DNA of 64,000 nt from Streptomyces sp. NBC_01478 (GTDB lineage: Bacteria > Actinomycetota > Actinomycetes > Streptomycetales > Streptomycetaceae): contig NZ_CP109444.1 in assembly GCF_036227225.1 (NCBI RefSeq), positions 8,289,501 to 8,353,500 on the forward strand, written 5' to 3'. A program made the translations under genes and the position numbers. The notes under the pieces were generated by a model. The model made no database searches, was not told where the DNA came from, and saw only the letters and a list, made by a program, of their open reading frames with translations. Below, piece after piece: positions 34,028 through 41,083 of this stretch (positions are counted from its first letter, which is position 1; every line of letters begins with the position of its first letter).

Positions 34028-36160
34028 GTGGACGGGCGGCAGTGGGGCTCCACCATCGCGGCGGCGCAGGCCGGTGACCGGCGGGCGCTGGACGAACTGG
34101 TCGCGGGCTGGCTGCCGTTGGTCTACAACGTGGTCGGCCGCGCCCTCAACGGGCATGCCGACGTGGACGACGTGGTCCAGGAGACGATGCTGCGCGCCGT
34201 CGACCACCTCGGCTCGCTCCGCGACCCCGACAGCTTCCGGTCCTGGCTGGTGGCGATCGCCATGCGCCAGATCCGGGACCGGGCGCGCCGTCGCAAGTCC
34301 CCCGACCAACTCCCGGACGGGCTACCGGGGGACGCCGCCGACTTCGCCGAACTCACCGTCCTGCGGCTCCAGTTGGAGGGCCAGCGGCGCGAGGTCGCGG
34401 AGGCGGTGCGCTGGCTCGACGACGAGGACCGCCAACTCCTCTCCCTGTGGTGGCTGGAGGTCGCCGGCGAACTCACCCGCCGCGAACTGGCGTCGGCGGT
34501 CGGCATCAGCCGCCAGCACGCCGCGGTCCGCGTCCAGCGGATGAAGGAACGCCTGGAGACCGCCCGGGGCATCGTCCGCGCCCTCGACGGCGCGTGCCCC
34601 GACCTCCGCGAGGTCACCACCCGCTGGGACGGCCGCCAGGACTCGGTCTGGCGCAAACGCCTGGCCCGACACCTACGAGGCTGCACCTACTGCGGCGACC
34701 CCCGTGAATCCGTCGTCCCCGCGGAACGCCTCCTGGTCGGCATCGCCCTGGTCCCCCTCCCGATCGGCTTCACGCTGTCACTGGCGTTCGGCGCGAAGGG
34801 GGCGGCGGTTGCGGCGGGGTTGGCGGGTGCGGCCGGGGCAGCTTTCGCGACGGGGGCGGGCGGGGCAGGCGGTACGGCGGGGGCCTCGGGCGTCGCGGGG
34901 GCGGCAGGTTCCGTAGGGGCAGCGGGTTCGGCGGCTGCGGCGCATGCTGCCGGGGCCGTGGGTTCGGCGGGGTTTGCGGGGGCTTCGGGTTCGGCAGGCG
35001 CGGCGGGGGCGGCCGGTGCTGCGGGCGCGGCGGGCACTACGGGCGCTACGGGATTTGCCGGGGCCGCAGGAACTGCGGGTTCGGCCGGTAGCACGGGTGT
35101 CGCAGGGTCCGCCGGGGTCGCGGGTTCGGCGGGTGCGGTGCACGCGGCAGGGGCCGTAGGTTCGGCCGGGGGCGCGGGAGTTTCGGGTGTCGCGGGCTCC
35201 GCCGGGGCCGTAGGTTCGACGGGGGTTGCCGGAGGGGCCGGTGCCGCGGGCTCCGGCGGGATCGCCGGTTCGGCCGGTGCGCCCGTCGGGTGGTCGGCCA
35301 AGTTGCTCGGGGTGTTGACCAAGCCCGCCGTCGCCGTGGCGGCCGGTGCCACGATCGCCGCCGGTGGCGTGTACGTCGTCACCCACTCCCCGGACGACCC
35401 ACCCCCCAAGGCCCTCACCCCCTCGGCGACGGCGGGTACCTTCCTCACCCCGTCCGCCGGCGCGGTGACCTCGCCGTCCTCGCCTACTCCCACCCCCACC
35501 CCCTCCCCGTCGAAGACGACGGCCACCACCACTCCCTACGGCTCGGTCGTCGACACGGTGGACCGCGCCCCGGACCCCGGCACCCCGCCCGCCGCGCTCC
35601 CGCACCGCCCGGCCGCCGGCCTCACCAGCACCGGCGGCGCGCACGCCACCATGAACCACCGCGGTGACAACGTGACGCTCAGCGGCCAGGGTTACGTCCT
35701 CGTCCGCTGGCAGATCTCACCGCAGTACCGCAGCGGCGCGCTGGTCATGCCGAGTTGGACCGCCCTCAAGGGCAAGCTCTTCCACGTGGCCTCGGGCGGC
35801 GGCCGTCGTATGGACGACCCCGTCAGCACCACCGACTCCACCGCCACCGGCATGGGCAACAAGACCACCGGCTACGACGTCCTCCCCACCGGCACCCAAC
35901 AGATGTGGCAGAACGAGTACTTCTACGTCGACGGCAGCGTCACCCTCACCGTCAACGAACGCGGCGCCGACTACGGCCTGAACGTCTTCCCCACCACCTG
36001 GGACGCCGTGGAGCAGGACATCACCACCGGCCCCGCCCAGGGCGCGACCCGCTACGGCCTCACCCGGGACACCGGCAAGGACAACACCCCGATCCCCCAG
36101 TACGTCACCCGCGCCACCCCGGCCGACCCGGCGACGGTGGCTCAGGGCTCCAAGGTCTGA
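34028..36160 (+). CDS. ECF sigma factor fused to a ZAS zinc motif, membrane segments and a Gly-X-Y collagen-like region
   Basis: A 710-residue protein. Residues about 9-87 are sigma region 2 and about 121-178 region 4 (ELASAVGISRQHAAVRVQRMKERL). H215, C219 and C222 form the HxxxCxxC signature of zinc anti-sigma (ZAS) domains. A hydrophobic helix spans about 234-256; residues about 266-421 are 52 Gly-X-Y triplets almost without Pro or charge; a second helix is at about 427-447. A Pro/Thr-rich linker and a beta-rich C-terminal domain (to 710) follow. The GTG start has GGGAG upstream. Membrane-linked sigma factors with C-terminal extensions are known; the collagen-like part is unusual. Target genes are unknown. 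Confidence 0.85.
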   Translation: MDGRQWGSTIAAAQAGDRRALDELVAGWLPLVYNVVGRALNGHADVDDVVQETMLRAVDHLGSLRDPDSFRSWLVAIAMRQIRDRARRRKSPDQLPDGLPGDAADFAELTVLRLQLEGQRREVAEAVRWLDDEDRQLLSLWWLEVAGELTRRELASAVGISRQHAAVRVQRMKERLETARGIVRALDGACPDLREVTTRWDGRQDSVWRKRLARHLRGCTYCGDPRESVVPAERLLVGIALVPLPIGFTLSLAFGAKGAAVAAGLAGAAGAAFATGAGGAGGTAGASGVAGAAGSVGAAGSAAAAHAAGAVGSAGFAGASGSAGAAGAAGAAGAAGTTGATGFAGAAGTAGSAGSTGVAGSAGVAGSAGAVHAAGAVGSAGGAGVSGVAGSAGAVGSTGVAGGAGAAGSGGIAGSAGAPVGWSAKLLGVLTKPAVAVAAGATIAAGGVYVVTHSPDDPPPKALTPSATAGTFLTPSAGAVTSPSSPTPTPTPSPSKTTATTTPYGSVVDTVDRAPDPGTPPAALPHRPAAGLTSTGGAHATMNHRGDNVTLSGQGYVLVRWQISPQYRSGALVMPSWTALKGKLFHVASGGGRRMDDPVSTTDSTATGMGNKTTGYDVLPTGTQQMWQNEYFYVDGSVTLTVNERGADYGLNVFPTTWDAVEQDITTGPAQGATRYGLTRDTGKDNTPIPQYVTRATPADPATVAQGSKV
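34823..35278 (+). repeat. Gly-X-Y triplet repeat region inside the sigma factor gene
   Basis: Fifty-two consecutive 9-bp codon triplets (GAA, GSA, GVA and GAV types), with only four triplets not starting in Gly (FAT, AAA, HAA, HAA). The longer unit HAAGAVGSAG occurs twice, 22 triplets apart, indicating internal duplication. X and Y positions are mainly Ala, Ser, Val and Thr. Confidence 0.9.
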
Positions 36161-36540
36161 CCGTCCCGCGCGGCGGCGTCCTGGGTGAAGTCGTCCTGCG
36201 CCGCCATGACTTCGTCCCCGTGCTCGAAGGCCCACGCCCCGAACGCGTCGACGGGGTCGAGCAACGTCCGCCCCAGCGCGGTGAGTCCGTACTCCACGCG
36301 CGGCGGCGACCCACCGTAGGACCGCCGCGCCACCAGCCCGTTGAACTCCAGCCGCCGCAGCGTCTCGGTCAGCACCTTCTGACTGATCCCGCCGATCCGC
36401 CCACGCAACTCACCCGGCCGCCGCGGACCGTGCCGCAACGCCCACAGCACCACACAGTTCCAGGTGTTGCCCAACAGGTCGAAGGCGAGCCGGGCCCGGC
36501 AGTCGGCGAGAAACACGGGATCGGAAGTCACGCACCACAT
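36142..36540 (-). CDS. HxlR family (DUF24) transcriptional regulator
   Basis: A 132-residue winged-helix regulator: CRARLAFDLLGNTWNCVVLWALRHGPRRPGELRGRIGGISQKVLTETLRRLEFNGLVARRSYGGSPPRVEYGLTALGRTLL is the full HxlR signature. The ATG at 36540 is used; GTG three codons later is an alternative. Its 3' end overlaps the convergent sigma gene by 19 bp. It diverges from a Rossmann-fold reductase gene with a palindrome at its own start codon. HxlR proteins respond to electrophiles or quinones in characterised cases; the signal here is unknown. Confidence 0.9.
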   Translation of the reverse strand: MWCVTSDPVFLADCRARLAFDLLGNTWNCVVLWALRHGPRRPGELRGRIGGISQKVLTETLRRLEFNGLVARRSYGGSPPRVEYGLTALGRTLLDPVDAFGAWAFEHGDEVMAAQDDFTQDAAARDGQTLEP

Positions 36541-36545
36541 GGTGC
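36532..36545. promoter_or_regulatory. Palindrome GCACCACATGGTGC overlapping the HxlR start codon
   Basis: GCACCA and TGGTGC are perfect inverted repeats separated by 2 bp, covering the HxlR ATG and lying 26 bp upstream of the divergent reductase ATG. A protein bound here would block both genes, fitting autoregulation plus control of the neighbour. Confidence 0.45.
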
Positions 36546-36570
36546 CCGAGCCGCTTCCTACTGTCGTGCC

Positions 36571-37251
36571 ATGCGGATGCGGATAGGAATTCTCGGTACC
36601 GGCGGCATGGCGGACGCGCTGGGTACGCAGTGGATCAGGGCCGGACACGAAGTGCTCTTCGGCGGACGGGACTTGGGGCGGGCGGAGGCGCTCGCGCGGC
36701 GCAGGGGCGGAACGTCCGGCAGCCTCCACCAGGCCGCGGACTTCGGCACCGACGCCGTACTGATGGCACTGCCGTGGCGGGCGGCAGTCGAAGTGGCCCG
36801 CGAACTCCCGCTCGCCGGACGCGTGTTGATCGACTGCACGAACCCCGTCGGCGAAGGCTTCCGCCTGCTCACCGCGGGCGCCCCCTCCGCCGCCGAACAA
36901 CTCGCCACCGCCGCCGGCCCCGAGGCGCACGTCGTCAAGGCGTTCAACCTCTGCCACGAGGACGTCTGGCGCCTGACACCCCCGGTGTTCGACGGCCGCC
37001 CCCTCGGCGTCCCTCTGAGCGGAGACGACACCGAAGCCCTCACGGTCGTACGGCAGTTGGTCCGGGACGTGGGCTGTGAGCCGTTCGCGGCGGGGGAGTT
37101 GGACCAGGGCGCGGGGCTGCTGGAGGCGACCGCCGCGCTGCTGATCCGGCTGTGGGTCGGGGAGGGGGTGGACGCTCAATCCATCGCCCCGCCCAGGGAG
37201 TTGGCGGGGCCGCGTGCCGAGGCCGCCCTCAGCCCTGGCCCTGCTTCCTGA
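36571..37251 (+). CDS. NADPH-dependent F420 reductase-like/Rossmann NAD(P)-binding protein
   Basis: A 226-residue protein with an N-terminal nucleotide-binding motif (MRIGILGTGGMADALGTQWIRAGHEVLFGGRD). Next come DAVLMALPWRAAVEVARE, VLIDCTNPVGEGF and KAFNLCHEDVWR, matching the NADP-dependent F420 oxidoreductase/ProC-like family (COG2085). The C-terminus has LEATAALLIRLWV helices. Probably an oxidoreductase regulated by the divergent HxlR gene. Its end overlaps the convergent GDPD gene by 23 bp. Confidence 0.82.
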   Translation: MRMRIGILGTGGMADALGTQWIRAGHEVLFGGRDLGRAEALARRRGGTSGSLHQAADFGTDAVLMALPWRAAVEVARELPLAGRVLIDCTNPVGEGFRLLTAGAPSAAEQLATAAGPEAHVVKAFNLCHEDVWRLTPPVFDGRPLGVPLSGDDTEALTVVRQLVRDVGCEPFAAGELDQGAGLLEATAALLIRLWVGEGVDAQSIAPPRELAGPRAEAALSPGPAS

Positions 37252-37921
37252 GTCCGCACAGGACACCGACGCGGTTGGTGGTGATCGAGTCGACGCCCAT
37301 GTCCAGGAGCCGGCGCATCGAGCGACGGGTGTCGGGGGTCCAGACGGAGAGGAGGTAGCCCTCGCGGTGGACGTGTGCGGCGAGGTCCCGGTCCACCAGT
37401 GTGAAGCGGTAGTTGAGCCAGCGCGGCCGTACCGCTTCGAGCACGGCGGGGCGCGGGGGCGCGAGCGAGGTCCAGGTCAGGGCGATCTCGGCGGACGGGT
37501 CGGCCGCGCGGACGGCGAGCATGGCGTCGGCGCCCGCGCAGTAGTACACCCGGTCGTCCGCCCCGTACTCGCGGATCACGTCCACGATCCGGCGTACGGC
37601 CCGCGGGTCGGCGGGCCCGGGCAGATCGACCATCACCCGGCTGCCCTCGGTCGCGGCCAGCGCCTCCACCAGCGTCGGCACCGTGTCGCCCGTGAGCCCG
37701 CGCACCTCGTCCAGCGACAGCGACTTCAGCGGCCGGTCCACTTCCCACAGCCGGGTCAGCGTCTCGTCGTGCAGCAGCACGGGGACGCCGTCACGGGTCA
37801 GCCGTACGTCGAACTCGACGGCGTCCGCGCCCTGGTCGAGCGCGGAACGCAGCGAGTCGGTGGTGTTCTCGCGGACACGGTAGGGGTCGCCGCGATGGCC
37901 CACGGCGGTCACGTTCTGCAT
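37229..37921 (-). CDS. Glycerophosphodiester phosphodiesterase family protein
   Basis: A 230-residue cytosolic GDPD: TAVGHRGDPYRVRENTTDSLRSALDQGADAVEFDVRLTRDGVPVLLHDETLTRLW supplies the His, Glu-Asn, Glu-x-Asp and second His active-site residues. The C-terminal end LLSVWTPDTRRSMRRLLDMGVDSITTNRV completes the TIM barrel. It hydrolyses glycerophosphodiesters to glycerol 3-phosphate and alcohol. It has no export signal, so it acts on internal substrates. Confidence 0.92.
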   Translation of the reverse strand: MQNVTAVGHRGDPYRVRENTTDSLRSALDQGADAVEFDVRLTRDGVPVLLHDETLTRLWEVDRPLKSLSLDEVRGLTGDTVPTLVEALAATEGSRVMVDLPGPADPRAVRRIVDVIREYGADDRVYYCAGADAMLAVRAADPSAEIALTWTSLAPPRPAVLEAVRPRWLNYRFTLVDRDLAAHVHREGYLLSVWTPDTRRSMRRLLDMGVDSITTNRVGVLCGLRKQGQG

Positions 37922-37957
37922 GGGCCCATTCTGCTGGTTGCCAGGGGGCCCTTGGTG

Positions 37958-39025
37958 TCAGGGGGCGAGCCACGCCGAGGTGTAGGTGTCGATCTCGTCG
38001 TTGACGCGGGCCTTGCCCGCCGGGTCGAGGAAGGAGGCCGTCACGGCGTTCTTCGCGAGGTCGGCGACACCGCGTTCGTCGAGGTCGAGGAGGCGGGCGG
38101 CGACCGCGTACTCGTTGTTGAGGTCGGTGCCGAACATCGGCGGGTCGTCGGAGTTGATCGTGACGAGGATCCCGGCCCGGACGAACTCCTTGATCGGGTG
38201 CTCGTCGAGCGTGCGGACCGCGCGGGTGGCGATGTTGGAGGTCGGGCAGACCTCCAGCGCGATGCCGTGCTCGGCGAGATGGGCGAGCAGCTTCGGGTCC
38301 TGGGCGGAGGTGGTGCCGTGTCCGATGCGCTCGGCGCGCAGGTCGTTCAGGGCGTCCCAGACCGTCTCGGGGCCCGTGGTCTCACCGGCGTGCGGCACGG
38401 AGCGCAGACCCGCGGCGATGGCCCGGTCGAAGTACGGCTTGAACTGCGGCCGGGGCACCCCGATCTCCGGCCCGCCGAGCCCGAACGACACCAGCCCCTC
38501 GGGCCGCAGCCGGTCGTCGGTGGCCATCCGCACGGTCTCCTCGGCGGACACGAGCCCCGCCTCACCGGGAATGTCGAAGCACCACCGCAGTACGGTCCCG
38601 AAGTCCGCCTCGGCCGCCTTGCGGGCGTCCTCGATCGCGTCCATGAAGGCCCGCTCGTCGATCCCGCGCCGGGTCGACGAGAACGGCGTGATGGTCAACT
38701 CGGCGTACCGCACCTGCTGCCGGGCCATGTCCCGGGCGACCTCGTACGTCAGCAGCCGTACGTCCTCCGGCGTGCGGATCAGATCCACCACCGACAGATA
38801 CACGTCGATGAAGTGGGCGAAGTCCGTGAAGCTGAAGTAGTCGACCAGGGCCTCGGGGTCCGTGGGCACCTTGGAGTCGGAGTGCCGGGCGGCCAGCTCC
38901 GAGACGATCCGCGGGGAGGCGGAGCCGACGTGATGGACATGCAGTTCGGCCTTCGGCAGACCGGCGATAAAGGCATGCAGGTCACGGGCCTGACCGCCGG
39001 CGATGACGGCACTGTGGTCGGACAA
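37958..39025 (-). CDS. add: Adenosine deaminase
   Basis: A 355-residue metal-dependent deaminase converting adenosine to inosine. Residues are visible: HVH in LPKAELHVHHVGSASP, His in PHAGET, the His-Gly-Thr of RIGHGTTS, EVCPTSN, and the Asp pair in INSDDPPMFGTDLNNEY. The TTG start is chosen because a strong GGAGG lies 4 nt upstream and the product begins MSDHSAVIAGG; longer in-frame readings look non-coding. Separated by 36 bp from the downstream GDPD gene, so co-transcription is plausible. Confidence 0.92.
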   Translation of the reverse strand: MSDHSAVIAGGQARDLHAFIAGLPKAELHVHHVGSASPRIVSELAARHSDSKVPTDPEALVDYFSFTDFAHFIDVYLSVVDLIRTPEDVRLLTYEVARDMARQQVRYAELTITPFSSTRRGIDERAFMDAIEDARKAAEADFGTVLRWCFDIPGEAGLVSAEETVRMATDDRLRPEGLVSFGLGGPEIGVPRPQFKPYFDRAIAAGLRSVPHAGETTGPETVWDALNDLRAERIGHGTTSAQDPKLLAHLAEHGIALEVCPTSNIATRAVRTLDEHPIKEFVRAGILVTINSDDPPMFGTDLNNEYAVAARLLDLDERGVADLAKNAVTASFLDPAGKARVNDEIDTYTSAWLAP

Positions 39026-39214
39026 GGTTCCTCCCCGGAACGGCGTCCCGGGCAGTACCGGGCGGGACGCGGGTGATCGGCTGATCGATGACTCGGGATC
39101 ATCGTAGGCCGGGGTGGGGGGTACGGCGGGTGGGGGTCGGTGGGGGGCGGTCAGGGCGGCCGGGGCAACGGGGTCGGCCGGCCCGGAACCGGTGGTGTCG
39201 ATGCCGACGTCATC

Positions 39215-39246
39215 CGTGACAGCCCGCGTGACAGCCCGCGTGACGG
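39215..39246. repeat. 12-bp tandem repeat CGTGACAGCCCG upstream of the DUF4190 gene
   Basis: Two perfect units and part of a third in the 292-bp divergent region between adenosine deaminase and the DUF4190 membrane protein. Spaced at 12 bp, they could be stacked regulator sites. Nothing else gene-like is seen in that gap. Confidence 0.5.
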
Positions 39247-39317
39247 CACCGTCACCGGGACGCTTTAGCATGGTCGCTCTGACGATGGACCAACGGGGAC
39301 GGGGACGGGGAAGCGAC

Positions 39318-40115
39318 GTGGGGGACCAGACACAGCCGGACGCCGGAGCAGGCGCGGGCGCGAACAGCGACCCGTGGGCACCGCCGGAGAGCAGGACATC
39401 GCTGGAGAAGGGCGCCCCGGCACCCGCCCCCGGCAACCAGCCCCACCCGCAGGACCAGCCCCCGCACCCCGCGGGGCAGCCGCCGCAGGCACAGTCGCCG
39501 TCCCTGCACAGCCAGGCCACCGTGACCTCCATGCCGGCCGACGGCTTCGCCGCCCCCGGCTCCGGCGCACCCGCCCCCGGCACCCCTCCCGGCGCCCCCG
39601 GCTACGGTCCCCCCGGCACACCCCCGGGCCTGCCGTCCTACGGCGCTCCCGGCTACGCCCAGCCCAACACCCCCGGCGGCTACGCCCAACCCGGCCCCGG
39701 CGCACCCGGCGGCTACGGCTACCCCGGTTACCCGCAGGGCTACGGCTGGCCCGGTATGCCGATGGCCCCGCAGAACGGCATGGGCACCGCGGCGATGGTG
39801 CTGGGCATCCTGTCCTGCTGCCTGTTCTGCATCTACGGCATCGTCTCCCTGGGCCTCGGCATCACCGCGATCATCCTCGGCGTCAAGGGCAAGAAGAGGG
39901 CCGACCGGGGCGAGGCCACGAACCGCAGTCAGGCCCAGGCCGGGCTGATCACGGGGATCATCGGAACCGTCTTCGGCGTCGTCACGATCACCCTGATGAT
40001 CATCTTCATCGCGTTCGCGGTGAAACACGGCGACGACACCGACACCACGGACTCCGACCCCTTCTACAACTCCGCCCCCAGCCTGACGGCACCCCTCCTG
40101 CCCCAGGGCGCATAG
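39318..40115 (+). CDS. DUF4190-type membrane protein with a Pro/Gly/Tyr-rich N-terminus
   Basis: A protein of about 265 residues. The first ~160 residues are Pro/Gly/Gln/Tyr-rich, with repeats of GYGPPGTPPG and GYAQPGPG. A two-helix membrane region then follows, with the DUF4190 pattern MGTAAMVLGILSCCLFCIYGIVSLGLGITAIILGVKGKKRADRGEATNRSQAQAGLITGIIGTVFGVVTITLMIIFIAFAV. Such proteins are common in actinobacteria, have no established function, and may act in envelope assembly. The GTG start has GGGGAAG upstream; an ATG 11 codons earlier is possible. Confidence 0.82.
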   Translation: MGDQTQPDAGAGAGANSDPWAPPESRTSLEKGAPAPAPGNQPHPQDQPPHPAGQPPQAQSPSLHSQATVTSMPADGFAAPGSGAPAPGTPPGAPGYGPPGTPPGLPSYGAPGYAQPNTPGGYAQPGPGAPGGYGYPGYPQGYGWPGMPMAPQNGMGTAAMVLGILSCCLFCIYGIVSLGLGITAIILGVKGKKRADRGEATNRSQAQAGLITGIIGTVFGVVTITLMIIFIAFAVKHGDDTDTTDSDPFYNSAPSLTAPLLPQGA

Positions 40116-40278
40116 CCGAGCCCGGTGCCGACCGCCGGGCGAGGAACGCCGTGGTGCGGGAGAGGTGCCGGCTGACGGACCCGGTGCCGGGCGTGAGCGC
40201 ATCGCGTGATCGCCGTCGGTCGGTCGGTGGTGTCCAGCAGCACGTGTGACTCCCGGCCCGCGCCCGGGGTTGCCCGGC

Positions 40279-40872
40279 TCAGCCCTCCCGCAGTCGCTCC
40301 CGCGCCGCCATCAAGGCGAACCCCAGCAGATTCGGCCCCCGCCACCGCTCGGGATCCTCCGCCGCCGCGTCGTCCGCGGCCAGACCGATGCCCCACACCC
40401 GGTCCACCGGACTCGCCTCCACCAGCACTCGCTCGCCCGTGCCCAGCAGGAACGCCCGCAGTTCCTCATCCGCGGCGAACTTGTGGACGCTCCCCTCGAC
40501 GACGATCCCGAACCGCTCCCGCGTCCAGATCTCCTCGTCGAAGCCGCGCACCAGCCGCCCCGCCTTCTTGGCCTGGGACGGATGCCCCGCCGCCAGCACC
40601 CGCGCGAGCGCCTCCGCGTCGCCGAACAGCCGCGCCTTGCCCGCCATCATCCAGTGCTCGGCGGTCCCATACGTCACCCCGTCCACCGTGAACGGCGACG
40701 GCCACCACTGGCTCAGACAGCTCGCGCCCACGCGTCCGTCCGGGCGCGGCCGGTGGCCCCAGAAGTGCAGGTACTTGACCCTGGCCCCGGTGCGCACTTC
40801 CCTGATCAGGGCTTCCTGCGAATCGATCTTTTCCGCGGCCCCCGCCGCGAGCTTCCCCGTGATCTTGTCCAT
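40279..40872 (-). CDS. NADAR family protein (YbiA-like)
   Basis: A protein of about 197 residues with the NAD/ADP-ribose-associated domain: ARVKYLHFWGHRPRPDGRVGASCLSQWWPSPFTVDGVTYGTAEHWMMAGKARLFGD, then IWTRERFGIVVEGSVHKFAADEELRAFLLGTGERVLVEASPVDRVWGIGLAADD, with final NLLGFALMAARERLR. This covers the whole NADAR core including the conserved EHWMMAGKA and VWGIG. Family members remove N-glycosidic groups from riboflavin intermediates or reverse ADP-ribosylation. The neighbours do not indicate which. ATG at 40872 is chosen; GTG starts 8-10 codons upstream are alternatives. Confidence 0.88.
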   Translation of the reverse strand: MDKITGKLAAGAAEKIDSQEALIREVRTGARVKYLHFWGHRPRPDGRVGASCLSQWWPSPFTVDGVTYGTAEHWMMAGKARLFGDAEALARVLAAGHPSQAKKAGRLVRGFDEEIWTRERFGIVVEGSVHKFAADEELRAFLLGTGERVLVEASPVDRVWGIGLAADDAAAEDPERWRGPNLLGFALMAARERLREG

Positions 40873-40944
40873 ACACGCGAGTCTTGCAGGCACCACTGAC
40901 ACTCCGTCCCCCCTTTTCCGTACGGACTCGACACCTGGTCGAAG

Positions 40945-40980
40945 GATTCCGTCGCGTAACCAAAAGGCAACAACGGAATC
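40945..40980. promoter_or_regulatory. 8-bp inverted repeat upstream of the aminobutyraldehyde dehydrogenase gene
   Basis: GATTCCGT (40945-40952) and ACGGAATC (40973-40980) are perfect complements with a 20-bp spacer. It lies about 100 bp upstream of the polyamine operon start and so may be an operator for that operon. Confidence 0.45.
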
Positions 40981-41083
40981 ACTTGTTGGAGTCCCTTTGC
41001 TCTGTCAGGATCGGCATTCAAATCGAGCTGGAGCTACGCCACCCGCCAGCGGACGAAGCGGGGCGAAGGCGGAGGAGAGCGAC

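Noticed and set aside
39026..39583. N-terminal extension of adenosine deaminase
   Set aside because: A strong GGAGG-TTG start at 39025 gives the normal family length; the extension is low-complexity.
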